Shown here: positions 8,241 to 20,705 of the stretch, in pieces
Layout: each line of letters begins with the position of its first letter
How positions within the stretch are numbered: position 1 is the stretch's first letter
Assembly (NCBI GenBank): GCA_032622095.1
Contig: CP136063.1
Span: forward strand, 268,763,426-268,827,425
Length of the DNA stretch: 64,000 nucleotides
DNA from: Siphonodentalium dalli
Lineage: Eukaryota > Mollusca > Scaphopoda > Gadilida > Siphonodentaliidae
Direction of reading: 5' to 3'
Position numbers and translations under genes: made by a program
The notes under the pieces: generated by a model
What the model was told of the DNA's origin: nothing
Databases searched by the model: none
The model's input: the letters and a program-made list of their open reading frames with translations, nothing else

Positions 8241-8560
8241 GGCCGCCAGCAGCCATCTTGGGTTTTACTCTTTGCATGACTAAATCCTTTGGCACAGTCT
8301 ACAGGTCCTTACTTTGGTCAGATCATTATGAAATTTGTCATGAATGTTGAGATTGACATGTAGATGGGGAATGAGTCATTTTGGGGTCATTTGGATAAAA
8401 AACGTGGCCGCTGGCATCCATCTTTGATTTCAAAATTAAATAGATTGGCGCGGTCTACAGGTCGTACTGTTCGTCTGATTATCATGAAATTTGTCATGGA
8501 TGTTAGTAATGACAGGCAGATGGGAACGAGTCATTTTGGGGTAGTTTGGCCAAAAAACAT

Positions 8561-8730
8561 GGCCGTCATGACTCATGAGCATCTTGGATTTTAATCTTTG
8601 CATGACTAAATCCTTTGGCACAGGATACAGGTCCTAACTTTGGTCAGATTATTATGAAATTTGTCATGAATGTTGACATTGACATGTAGATGGGAATGAG
8701 TCATTTTGGGGTAATTTGGCTAAAAAACAT
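8561..8730 (+). repeat. Hybrid B2'/C monomer at the array edge
   Basis: It begins as B2' (GGCCGTCATGACTCATGAGC) but switches within the CTTTGGC word to class C sequence (GGCACAGGATACAGGTCC), so one whole B/C step is skipped. The same switch occurs at about 46541-46700 and 52188-52345, showing that these three places share one ancestral exchange product. Confidence 0.85.
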
Positions 8731-9695
8731 GGCCGCTGGCAGCCATCTTTGACTTCAAAATTAAATAGATTGGCGCGGTCTACAGGTCGTACTGTTCGTC
8801 TGATTATCATGAAATTTGTCATAGATGTTAATAGTGACATGTAGATGGCAACGAGTTATTTTGGGGTCGTTAGGCCAAAAAACATGGCCACCAGTAGCCA
8901 TCTTGTATTTTACTCTTTGCATGACTAAATCCTTCGGCGCGGGCTACAGGTCGTAGCTTTGGTCGGATCTTCATGAAATTTGTCATGGCTGTTGACCTTG
9001 ACATGTAAATGGGAACGAGTCCTTTTGGGGTCATTCGGTCAAAAGACATGGCCGCCAGCAGCCATCTTGGATTTTACTCTTTGCATGACTAAATCATTTG
9101 GCACAGGCTACAGGTCCTAACTTTGGTCAGATTATTATGAAATTTGTCATGAATGTTGACATTGACATGTAGATGGGATGAGTCATTTTGCGGTAATTTG
9201 GCTAAAAAACATGGCCGCTGGCAGCCATCTTTGATTTCAAAATTAAATAGATTGGCGCGGTCTACAGGTCGTACTGTTCGTCTGATTATCATGAAATTTG
9301 TCATAGATGTTAATATTGACATGTAGATGGCAACGAGTTATTTTGGGGTCGTTAGGCCAAAAAACATGGCCACCAGTAGCCATCTTGGAGTTTACTCTTT
9401 GCATGACTAAATCCTTCGGCGCGGGCTACAGGTCGTAGCTTTGGTCGGATCTTCATGAAATTTGTCATGGCTGTTGACCTTGACATGTAAATGGGAACGA
9501 GTCCTTTTGGGGTCATTCGGTCAAAAGACATGACCGCCAGCAGCCATCTTGGATTTTACTCTTTGCATGACTAAATCCTTTGGCACAGGCTACAGGTCCT
9601 TACTTTTGTCATATCATTATGAAATTTGTCATGAATGTTGACATTGACATGTAGATGGGAATGAGTCATTTTGGGGTCATTTGGCCATAAAACGT

Positions 9696-9850
9696 GGCCG
9701 CTGGCAGCCATCTTTGCTTTCAAAATTAAATAGATTGGCGCGGTCTACAGGTCGTACTGTTCGTCTGATTATCATGAAATTTGTCATGTATGTTAATAAT
9801 GACAGGCAGATGGGAACGAGTCATTTTGGGGTAGTTTGGCCAAAAAATAT
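9696..9850 (+). repeat. Representative class A monomer, subtype A2 (155 bp)
   Basis: Defined by AAATTAAATAGATTGGCGCG and GTACTGTTCGTCTGATTATC, ending with TTAATAATGACAGGCAGATG. Subtype A2 is followed by a B2-type monomer. The left and middle parts of the array carry CATAAAACGTGG and TTTGCTTTC variants of it. It is shorter than B and C by about 8 bp. Confidence 0.9.
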
Positions 9851-10013
9851 GGCCGTCATGAGCATCTTGGATTTTAATCTTTGCATGACTAAATCATTTG
9901 GCGCGGGCTACAGGTCGTAGCTTTGGTCCGATCTTCATGAAATTTGTCATGGCTGTTGACCTTGACATGTAAATGGGAACGAGTCCTTTTGGGGTCATTC
10001 GGTCAAAAGACAT
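9851..10013 (+). repeat. Representative class B2 monomer (163 bp)
   Basis: Starts GGCCGTCATGAGCATCTTGG, continues with TTTTAATCTTTGCATGAC and GGCGCGGGCTACAGGTCGTA, and ends with the TTGACCTTGACATG block. It lacks the AGCCATCTT word of the other classes because the local sequence is GAGCATCTT. Confidence 0.9.
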
Positions 10014-10176
10014 GGCCGCCAGCAGCCATCTTGGATTTTACTCTTTGCATGACTAAATCCTTTGGCACAGGCTACAGGTCCTTACTTTGGTCAGATCATT
10101 ATGAAATTTGTCATGAATGTTGACATTGACATGTAGATGGGAATGAGTCATTTTGGCGTAATTTGGCAAAAAACAT
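10014..10176 (+). repeat. Representative class C monomer (163 bp)
   Basis: Starts GGCCGCCAGCAGCCATCTTG, then TTTTACTCTTTGCATGAC and CTTTGGCACAGGCTACAGGT, and ends with GTTGACATTGACATGTAGAT and the AP-1-like ATGAGTCAT. It is normally followed by a class A monomer. Confidence 0.9.
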
Positions 10177-10331
10177 GGCCGCTGGCAGCCATCTTTGATT
10201 TAAAAATTAAATAGATTGGCGCGGTCTACAGGTCGTACTGTTCGTCTGATTATCATGAAATTTGTCATAGATGTTAATATTGACATGTAGATGGCAACGA
10301 GTTATTTTGGGGTCGTTATGCCAAAAAACAT
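10177..10331 (+). repeat. Representative class A monomer, subtype A1 (155 bp)
   Basis: Like A2 in its first two thirds, but ends with CATAGATGTTAATATTGACA and GATGGCAACGAGTTATTTTG. It is followed by class B1. In the right part of the array a variant ends with TTAATAGTGACATG. Confidence 0.9.
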
Positions 10332-10495
10332 GGCCACCAGTAGCCATCTTGGAGTTTACTCTTTGCATGACTAAATCCTTCGGCGCGGGCTACAGGTCGT
10401 AGCTTTGGTCGGATCTTCATGAAATTTGTCATGGCTGTTGACCTTGACATGTAAATGGGAACGAGTCCTTCTGGGGTCATTCGGTCAAAAGACAT
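10332..10495 (+). repeat. Representative class B1 monomer (164 bp)
   Basis: Starts GGCCACCAGTAGCCATCTTG, then CTTCGGCGCGGGCTACAGG and GTAGCTTTGGTCGGATCTTC, ending with GTTGACCTTGACATGTAAAT. It follows A1 and precedes C. Confidence 0.9.
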
Positions 10496-11610
10496 GGCCG
10501 CCAGCAGCCATCTTGGATTTTACTCTTTGCATGACTAAATCCTTTGGCACAGGCTACAGATCATAACTTTGGTAATTTGTCATGAATGTTGACATTGATA
10601 TGTAGATGGGAATGAGTCATTTTGGGGGAAATAGGCCAAAATCTTAGCTGCTGGCAGCCATCTTTGATTTCAAAATTAAATAGATTGGCGCAGTCTACAG
10701 GTCGTACTGTCCGTCTGATTATCATGAAATTTGTCATAGATGTTAATATTGACATGTAGATGGGAACGAGTTATTTTGGGATCGTTAGGCCAAAAAACAT
10801 GGCCACCAGTAGCCATCTTGGATTTTACTCTTTGTTTGACTAAATCCTTTGGCGCGGGCTACAGGTCGTAGCTTTGGTCGGATCTTCATGAAATTTGTCG
10901 TGGCTGTTGACCTTGACATGTATATGGGAACGAGTCCTTTTGGGGTCATTCGGTCAAAAGACATGGCCGCCAGCAGCCATCTTGGATTTTACTCTTTGCA
11001 TGACTAAATCCTTTGGCACAGGCTACAGGTCCTTACTTTTGTCATATCATTATGAAATTTGTCATGAATGTTGACATTGACATGTAGATGGGAATGAGTC
11101 ATTTTGGGGTCATTTGGCCATAAAACGTGGCCGCTGGCAGCCATCTTTGCTTTCAAAATTAAATAGATTGGCGCGGTCTACAGGTCATACTGTTCGTCTA
11201 ATTATCATGAAATTTGTCATGTATGTTAATAATGACAGGCAGATGGGAACGAGTCATTTTGGGGTAGTTTGGCCAAAAAACATGGCCGTCATGAGCATCT
11301 TGGATTTTAATCTTTGCATGACTAAATCATTTGGCGCGGGCTACAGGTCGTAGCTTTGGTCGGATCTTCATGAAATTTGTCATGGCTGTTGACCTTGAAA
11401 TGTAAATGGGAACGAGTCCTTTTGGGGTCATTCGGTCAAAAGACATGGCCGCCAACAGCCATCTTGGATTTTACTCTTTGCATGACTAAATCATTTGGCA
11501 CAGGCTACAGGTCCTAACTTTGATCAGATCATTATGAAATTTGTCATGAATGTTGACATTGACATGTAGATGGGAATGAGTCATTTTGGGGTAATTTGGC
11601 TAAAAAACAT

Positions 11611-14008
11611 GGCCGCTGGCAGCCATCTTTGATTTCAAAATTAAATAGATTGGCGCGGTCTACAGGTCGTACTGTCCGTCTGATTATCATGAAATTTGTC
11701 ATAGATGTTAATATTGACATGTAGATGGGAACGAGTTATTTTGGGATCGTTAGGCCAAAAAACATGGCCACCAGTAGCCATCTTGGATTTTACTCTTTGC
11801 ATGACTAAATCCTTCGGCGCGGGCTACAGGTCGTAGCTTTGGTCGGATCTTCATGAAATTTGTCATGGCTGTTGACCTTGACATGTAAATGGGAACGAGT
11901 CCTTTTGGGGTCATTCGGTCAAAAGACATGACCGCCAGCAGCCATCTTGGATTTTACTCTTTGCATGACTAAATCCTTTGGCACAGGCTACAGGTCCTTA
12001 CTTTTGTCATATCATTATGAAATTTGTCATGAATGTTGACATTGACATGTAGATGGGAATGAGTCATTTTGGGGTCATTTGGCCATAAAACGTGGCCGCT
12101 GGCAGCCATCTTTGCTTTCAAAATTAAATAGATTGGCGCGGTCTACAGGTCGTACTGTTCGTCTGATTATCATGAAATTTGTCATGTATGTTAATAATGA
12201 CAGGCAGATGGGAACGAGTCATTTTGGGGTAGTTTGGCCAAAAAACATGGCCGTCATGAGCATCTTGGATTTTAATCTTTGCATGACTAAATCATTTGGC
12301 GCGGGCTACAGGTCGTAGCTTTGGTCCGATCTTTATGAAATTTGTCATGGCTGTTGACCTTGACATGTAAATGGGAACGAGTCCTTTTGGGGTCATTCGG
12401 TCAAAAGACATGGCCGCCAGCAGCCATCTTGGATTTTACTCTTTGCATGACTAAATCCTTTGGCACAGGCTACAGGTCCTTACTTTGGTCAGATCATTAT
12501 GAAATTTGTCATGAATGTTGACATTGACATGTAGATGGGAATGAGTCATTTTGGCGTAATTTGGCAAAAAACATGGCCGCTGGCAGCCATCTTTGATTTA
12601 AAAATTAAATAGATTGGCGCGGTCTACAGGTCGTACTGTTCGTCTGATTATCATGAAATTTGTCATAGATGTTAATATTGACATGTAGATGGCAACGAGT
12701 TATTTTGGGGTCGTTATGCCAAAAAACATGGCCACCAGTAGCCATCTTGGAGTTTACTCTTTGCATGACTAAATCCTTCGGCGCGGGCTACAGGTCGTAG
12801 CTTTGGTCGGATCTTCATGAAATTTGTCATGGCTGTTGACCTTGACATGTAAATGGGAACGAGTCCTTCTGGGGTCATTCGGTCAAAAGACATGGCCGCC
12901 AGCAGCCATCTTGGATTTTACTCTTTGCATGACTAAATCCTTTGGCACAGGCTACAGATCATAACTTTGGTAATTTGTCATGAATGTTGACATTGATATG
13001 TAGATGGGAATGAGTCATTTTGGGGGAAATAGGCCAAAATCTTAGCTGCTGGCAGCCATCTTTGATTTCAAAATTAAATAGATTGGCGCAGTCTACAGGT
13101 CGTACTGTCCGTCTGATTATCATGAAATTTGTCATAGATGTTAATATTGACATGTAGATGGGAATGAGTTATTTTGGGATCGTTAGGCCAAAAAACATGG
13201 CCACCAGTAGCCATCTTGGATTTTACTCTTTGTTTGACTAAATCCTTTGGCGCGGGCTACAGGTCGTAGCTTTGGTCGGATCTTCATGAAATTTGTCGTG
13301 GCTGTTGACCTTGACATGTAAATGGGAACGAGTCCTTTTGGGGTCATTCGGTCAAAAGACATGGCCGCCAGCAGCCATCTTGGATTTTACTCTTTGCATG
13401 ACTAAATCCTTTGGCACAGGCTACAGGTCCTTACTTTTGTCATATCATTATGAAATTTGTCATGAATGTTGACATTGACATGTAGATGGGAATGAGTCAT
13501 TTTGGGGTCATTTGGCCATAAAATGTGGCCGCTGGCAGCCATCTTTGCTTTCAAAATTAAATAGATTGGCGCGGTCTACAGGTCATACTGTTCGTCTAAT
13601 TATCATGAAATTTGTCATGTATGTTAATAATGACAGGCAGATGGGAACGAGTCATTTTGGGGTAGTTTGGCCAAAAAACATGGCCGTCATGAGCATCTTG
13701 GATTTTAATCTTTGCATGACTAAATCATTTGGCGCGGGCTACAGGTCGTAGCTTTGGTCGGATCTTCATGAAATTTGTCATGGCTGTTGACCTTGAAATG
13801 TAAATGGGAACGAGTCCTTTTGGGGTCATTCGGTCAAAAGACATGGCCGCCAACAGCCATCTTGGATTTTACTCTTTGCATGACTAAATCATTTGGCACA
13901 GGCTACAGGTCCTAACTTTGGTCAGATCATTATGAAATTTGTCATGAATGTTGACATTGACATGTAGATGGGAATGAGTCATTTTGGGGTAATTTGGCTA
14001 AAAAACAT
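11611..14008 (+). repeat. 2,398-bp higher-order unit, copy 2
   Basis: Tandem copy of 9213-11610 with few substitutions. It shares the shortened C monomer and the TTAGCTGCTGG variant (13043). Confidence 0.85.
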
Positions 14009-17000
14009 GGCCGCTGGCAGCCATCTTTGATTTCAAAATTAAATAGATTGGCGCGGTCTACAGGTCGTACTGTTCGTCTGATTATCATGAAATTTGTCAT
14101 AGATGTTAATATTGACATGTAGATGGCAACGAGTTATTTTGGGGTCGTTAGGCCAAAAAACATGGCCACCAGTAGCCATCTTGGATTTTACTCTTTGCAT
14201 GACTAAATCCTTCGGCGCGGGCTACAGGTCGTAGCTTTGGTCGGATCTTCATGAAATTTGTCATGGCTGTTGACCTTGACATGTAAATGGGAACGAGTCC
14301 TTTTGGGGTCATTCGGTCAAAAGACATGACCGCCAGCAGCCATCTTGGATTTTACTCTTTGCATGACTAAATCCTTTGGCACAGGCTACAGGTCCTTACT
14401 TTTGTCATATCATTATGAAATTTGTCATGAATGTTGACATTGACATGTAGATGGGAATGAGTCATTTTGGGGTCATTTGGCCATAAAACGTGGCCGCTGG
14501 CAGCCATCTTTGCTTTCAAAATTAAATAGATTGGCGCGGTCTACAGGTCGTACTGTTCGTCTGATTATCATGAAATTTGTCATGTATGTTTATAATGACA
14601 GGCAGATGGGAACGAGTCATTTTGGGGTAGTTTGGCCAAAAAACATGGCCGTCATGAGCATCTTGGATTTTAATCTTTGCATGACTAAATCATTTGGCGC
14701 GGGCTACAGGTCGTAGCTTTGGTCGGATCTTCATGAAATTTGTCATGGCTGTTGACCTTGACATGTAAATGGGAACGAGTCCTTTTGGGGTCATTCGGTC
14801 AAAAGACATGGCCGCCAGCAGCCATCGTGGATTTTACTCTTTGCATGACTAAATCCTTTGGCACAGGCTACAGGTCCATACTTTGGTCAGATCATTATGA
14901 AATTTGTCATGAATGTTGACATTGACATGTAGATGGGAATGAGTCATTTTGGCGTAATTTGGCAAAAAACATGGCCGCTGGCAGCCATCTTTGATTTCAA
15001 AATTAAATAGATTGGCGCGGTCTACAGGTCGTACTGTTCGTCTGATTATCATGAAATTTGTCATAGATGTTAATATTGACATGTAGATGGCAACGAGTTA
15101 TTTTGGGGTCGTTAGGCCAAAAAACATGGCCACCAGTAGCCATCTTGGATTTTACTCTTTGCATGACTAAATCCTTCGGCGCGGGCTACAGGTCGTAGCT
15201 TTGGTCGGATCTTCATGAAATTTGTCATGGCTGTTGACCTTGACATGTAAATGGGAACGAGTCCTTTTGGGGTCATTCGGTCAAAAGACATGACCGCCAG
15301 CAGCCATCTTGGATTTTACTCTTTGCATGACTAAATCCTTTGGCACAGGCTACAGGTCCTTACTTTTGTCATATCATTATGAAATTTGTCATGAATGTTG
15401 ACATTGACATGTAGATGGGAATGAGTCATTTTGGGGTCATTTGGCCATAAAACGTGGCCGCTGGCAGCCATCTTTGCTTTCAAAATTAAATAGATTGGCG
15501 CGGTCTACAGGTCGTACTGTTCGTCTGATTATCATGAAATTTGTCATGTATGTTTATAATGACAGGCAGATGGGAACGAGTCATTTTGGGGTAGTTTGGC
15601 CAAAAAACATGGCCGTCATGAGCATCTTGGATTTTAATCTTTGCATGACTAAATCATTTGGCGCGGGCTACAGGTCGTAGCTTTGGTCGGATCTTCATGA
15701 AATTTGTCATGGCTGTTGACCTTGACATGTAAATGGGAACGAGTCCTTTTGGGGTCATTCGGTCAAAAGACATGGCCGCCAGCAGCCATCTTGGATTTTA
15801 CTCTTTGCATGACTAAATCCTTTGGCACAGGCTACAGGTCCATACTTTGGTCAGATCATTATGAAATTTGTCATGAATGTTGACATTGACATGTAGATGG
15901 GAATGAGTCATTTTGGCGTAATTTGGCAAAAAACATGGCCGCTGGCAGCCATCTTTGATTTAAAAATTAAATAGATTGGCGCGGTCTACAGGTCGTACTG
16001 TTCGTCTGATTATCATGAAATTTGTCATAGATGTTAATATTGACATGTAGATGGCAACCAGCTATTTTGGGGTCGTTATGCCAAAAAACATGGCCACCAG
16101 TAGCCATCTTGGAGTTTACTCTTTGCATGACTAAATCCTTCGGCGCGGGCTACAGGTCGTAGCTTTGGTCGGATCGTCATGAAATTTGTCATGGCTGTTG
16201 ACCTTGACATGTAAATGGGAACGAGTCCTTCTGGGGTCATTCGGTCAAAAGACATGGCCGCCAGCAGCCATCTTGGATTTTACTCTTTGCATGACTAAAT
16301 CCTTTGGCACAGGCTACAGGTCCTAACTTTGGTAATTTGTCATGAATGTTGACATTGATATGAAGATGGGAATGAGTCATTTTGGGGTAATTAGGCCAAA
16401 ATCTTAGCTGCTGGCAGCCATCTTTGATTTCAAAATTAAATAGATTGGCGCAGTCTACAGGTCGTACTGTCCGTCTGATTATCATGAAATTTGTCATAGA
16501 TGTTAATATTGACATGTAGATGGGAACGAGTTATTTTGGGATCGTTAGGCCAAAAAACATGGCCACCAGTAGCCATCTTGGATTTTACTCTTTGTATGAC
16601 TAAATCCTTTGGCGCGGGCTACAGGTCGTAGCTTTGGTCGGATCTTCATGAAATTTGTCGTGGCTGTTGACCTTGACATGTAAATGGGAACGAGTCCTTT
16701 TGGGGTCATTCGGTCAAAAGACATGGCCGCCAGCAGCCATCTTGGATTTTACTCTTTGCATGACTAAATCCTTTGGCACAGGCTACAGGTCCTTACTTTT
16801 GTCATATCATTATGAAATTTGTCATGAATGTTGACATTGACATGTAGATGGGAATGAGTCATTTTGGGGTCATTTGGCCATAAAACGTGGCCGCTGGCAA
16901 CCATCTTTGCTTTCAAAATTAAATAGATTGGCGCGGTCTACAGGTCATACTGTTCGTCTAATTATCATGAAATTTGTCATGTATGTTAATAATGACAGGC

Positions 17001-17370
17001 AGATGGGAACGAGTCATTTTGGGGTAGTTTGGCAAAAAAACATGGCCGTCATGAGCATCTTGGATTTTAATCTTTGCATGACTAAATCATTTGGCGCCGG
17101 CTACAGGTCGTAGCTTTGGTCGGATCTTCATGAAATTTGTCATGGCTGTTGACCTTGACATGTAAATGTGAACGAGTCCTTTTGGGGTCATTCGGTCAAA
17201 AGACATGGCCGCCAACAGCCATCTTGGATTTTACTCTTTGCATGACTAAATCATTTGGCACAGGCTACAGGTCCTAACTTTGGTCAGATCATTATGAAAT
17301 TTGTCATGAATGTTGACATTGACATGTAGATGGGAATGAGTCATTTTGGGGTAATTTGGCTAAAAAACAT
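14009..17370 (+). repeat. Higher-order unit, copy 3, expanded by 964 bp
   Basis: Same landmarks as copies 1 and 2, but 3,362 bp long. The extra 964 bp is a duplicated hexamer whose two copies (landmarks 14477 and 15441) both carry the private ATGTTTATAATGACAGG variant. After 17371 the order departs from the 2,398-bp pattern. Confidence 0.8.
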
Positions 17371-20300
17371 GGCCGCTGGCAGCCATCTTTGATTTCAAAA
17401 TTAAATAGATTGGCGCGGTCTACAGGTCGTACTGTTCGTCTGATTATCATGAAATTTGTCATAGATGTTAATATTGACATGTAGATGGCAACGAGTTATT
17501 TTGGGGTCGTTAGGCCAAAAAACATGGCCACCAGTAGCCATCTTGGATTTTACTCTTTGCATGACTAAATCCTTCGGCGCGGGCTACAGGTCGTAGCTTT
17601 GGTCGGATCTTCATGAAATTTGTCATGGCTGTTGACCTTGACATGTAAATGGGAACGAGTCCTTTTGGGGTCATTCGGTCAAAAGACATGGCCGCCAGCA
17701 GCCATCTTGGATTTTACTCTTTGCATGACTAAATCCTTTGGCACAGGCTACAGGTCCTTACTTTTGTCATATCATTATGAAATTTGTCATAAATGTTGAC
17801 ATTGACATGTAGATGGGAATGAGTCTTTTGGGGTAATTTGGCCAAAAAACATGGCCGCTGGCAGCCATCTTTGATTTCAAAATTAAATAGATTGGCGCGG
17901 TCTACAGGTCGTACTGTTCGTCTGATTATCATGAAATTTGTCATGGATGTTAATATTGACATGTAGATGGCAACGATTCATTTTGGGGTCGTTAGGCCAA
18001 AAAACATGGCCACCAGTAGCCATCTTTGATTTTACTCTTTGCATGAATAAATCCTTCGGCGCGGGCTACAGGTCGTAACTTTGGTCGGATCTTTATGAAA
18101 TTTGTCATGGCTGTTGACCTTGACATGTAAATGGGAACGAGTCCTTTTGGGGTCATTCGGTCAAAAGACATGGCCGCCAGCAGCCATCTTGGATTTTACT
18201 CTTTGCATGACTAAATCCTTTGGCACAGGCTACCGGTCCTAACTTTGGTCAGATTATTATGAAATTTGTCATGAATGTTGACATTGACATGTAGATGGGG
18301 AATGAGTCATTCTGGGGTCATTTAGCTTAAAAACATGGCCGCTGGCAGCCATCTTTGATTTCTAAATTAAATAGATTGGCGCGGTCTACAGGTCGTACTG
18401 TACGTCTGATTATCATGAAATTTGTCATGGTTGTTAATAATGACAGGCAGATGGGAACGAGTCATTTTGGGGTAGTTTGCCAAAAAATTATGGCCGTCAT
18501 GACTCATGAGCATCTTGGATTTTAATCTCTGCATGACTAAATCCTTTCGCGCGGGCTACAGGTCGTAGCTTTGGTCGGATCTTCTTGAAATTTGTCATGG
18601 CTGTTGACCTTGACATGTAAATGGGAACGAGTCCTTTTGGGGTCATTCTGTCAAAAGACATGGCCGCTAGCAGCCATCTTGGATTTTACTCTTTGCATGA
18701 CTAAATCCTTTGGCACAGGCTACAGGTCCTTACTTTTGTCATATCATTATGAAATTTGTCATGAATGTTCACATTGACATGTAGATGGGAATGAGTCATT
18801 TTGGGGTCATTTGGCCATAAAACGTGGCCGCTGGCAGGCATCTTTGCTTTCAAAATTAAATAGATTGGCGCGGTCTACAGGTCGTACTGTTCGTCTGATT
18901 ATCATGAAATTTGTCATGTATGTTAATAATGACAGGCAGATGGGAACGAGTCATTTTGGGGTAGTTTGGCCAAAAAACATGGCCGTCATGAGCATCTTGG
19001 ATTTTAATCTTTGCATGACTAAATCATTTGGCGCGGCCTACAGGTCGTAGCTTTGGTCGGATCTTCATGAAATTTGTCATGGCTGTTGACCTTGACATGT
19101 AAATGGGAACGAGTCCTTTTGGGGTCATTCGGTCAAAAGACATGGCCGCAAGCAGCCATCTTAGATTTTACTCTTTGCATGACTAAATCCTTTGGCACAG
19201 GCTACAGGTCCTTACTTTGGTCAGATTATTATGAAATTTGTCATGAATGTTGACATTGACATGTAGATGGGAATGAGTCATTTTGGCGTAATTTGGCCAA
19301 AAAACATGGCCGCTGGCAGCCATCTTTGATTTAAAAATTAAATAGATTGGCGCGGTCTACAGGTCGTACTGTTCGTCTGATTATCATGAAATTTGTCACA
19401 GATGTTAATATTGACATGTAGATGGCAACGAGTTATTTTGGGGTCGTTGTGCCAAAAAACATGGCCACCAGTAGCCATCTTGGATTTTACTCTTTGCATG
19501 ACTAAATCCTTCGGCGCGGGCTACAGGTCGTAGCTTTGGTCCGATCTTCATGAAATTTGTCATGGCTGTTGACCTTGACATGTAAATGGGAACGAGTCCT
19601 TTTGGGGTCATTCGGTCAAAAGACATGGCCGCCAGCAGCCATCTTGGATTTTACTCTTTGCATGACTAAATCCTTTGGCACAGGCTACAGGTCCTTACTT
19701 TTGTCATATCATTATGAAATTTGTCATGAATGTTGACATTGACATGTAGATGGGAATGAGTCATTTGGCCAAAAAACGTGGCCGCTGGCAGCCATCTTTG
19801 CTTTCAAAATTAAATAGATTGGCGCGGTCTACAGGTCGTACTGTTCGTCTGATTATCATGAAATTTGTCATGTATGTTAATAATGACAGGCAGATGGGAA
19901 CGAGTCATTTTGGGGTAGTTTGGCCAAAAAACATGGTCGTCATGAGCATCTTGGATTTTAATCTTTGCATGACTAAATCATTTGGCGCGGGCTACAGGTC
20001 GTAGCTTTGGTCGGATCTTCATGAAATATGTCATGTCTGTTGACCTTGACATGTAAATGGGAACGAGTCCTTTTGGGGTCATTCGGTCAAAAGACATGGC
20101 CGCCAGCAGCCATCTTGGATTTTACTCTTTGCATGACTAAATCCTTTGGCACAGGCTACCGGTCCTAACTTTGGTCAGATTATTATGAAATTTGTCATGA
20201 ATGTTGACATTGACATGTAGATGGGGAATGAGTCATTTTGGGGTCATTTGGCTAAAAAACATGGCCGCTGGCAGCCATCTTTGATTTCAAAATTAAATAG

Positions 20301-20705
20301 ATTGGCGCGGTTTACAGGTCGTACTGTTCGTCTGATTATCATGAAATTTGTCACAGATGTTAATATTAACATGTAGATGGCAACGAGTTATTTTGGGGTC
20401 GTTATGCCAAAAAAACATGGCCACCAGTAGCCATTTTGGATTTTACTCTTTGCATGACTAAATCCTTCGGCGCGGGCTACAGGTCGTAGCTTTGGTCGGA
20501 TCTTCATGAAATTTGTCATGGCTGTTGACCTTGACATGTAAATGGGAACGAGTCCTTTTGGGGTCATTCGGTCAAAAGACATGGCCGCCAGCAGCCATCT
20601 TGGATTTTACTCTTTGCATGACTAAATCCTTTGGCACAGGCTACCGGTCCTAACTTTGGTCAGATTATTTTGAAATTTGTCATGAATGTTGACATTGACA
20701 TGTAG

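Larger units (their letters stand above)
9213..11610 (+). repeat. 2,398-bp higher-order unit, copy 1
   Basis: Fifteen monomers (five A-B-C trimers). Landmarks recur exactly 2,398 bp later: 9681 with 12079, 10561 with 12959, 11114 with 13512. It includes a shortened C monomer at 10496-10645 and a private A variant with TTAGCTGCTGG at 10645. Confidence 0.85.

Noticed and set aside
9410-9430. CENP-B box in the CTTCGGCGCGGGC word of B1 monomers
   Set aside because: The TTCG and CGGG elements are not at the required spacing, and the conserved A between them is missing.
9760-9786. Hammerhead-ribozyme-like core (CTGATTATCATGAAATTTGTC) in class A monomers
   Set aside because: The essential CUGANGA core is CUGAUUA here, no proper stem II is present, and the flanks do not pair as stems I and III.
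9681-9920. Recurring 79-codon plus-strand frames (MAIKRGRWQPS... type) throughout the array as a protein family
   Set aside because: They recur only because the DNA recurs. Monomer (155, 163, 164 bp) and trimer (~482 bp) lengths are not multiples of three, so the frame is lost at each step, and overlapping minus-strand frames of similar length exist.
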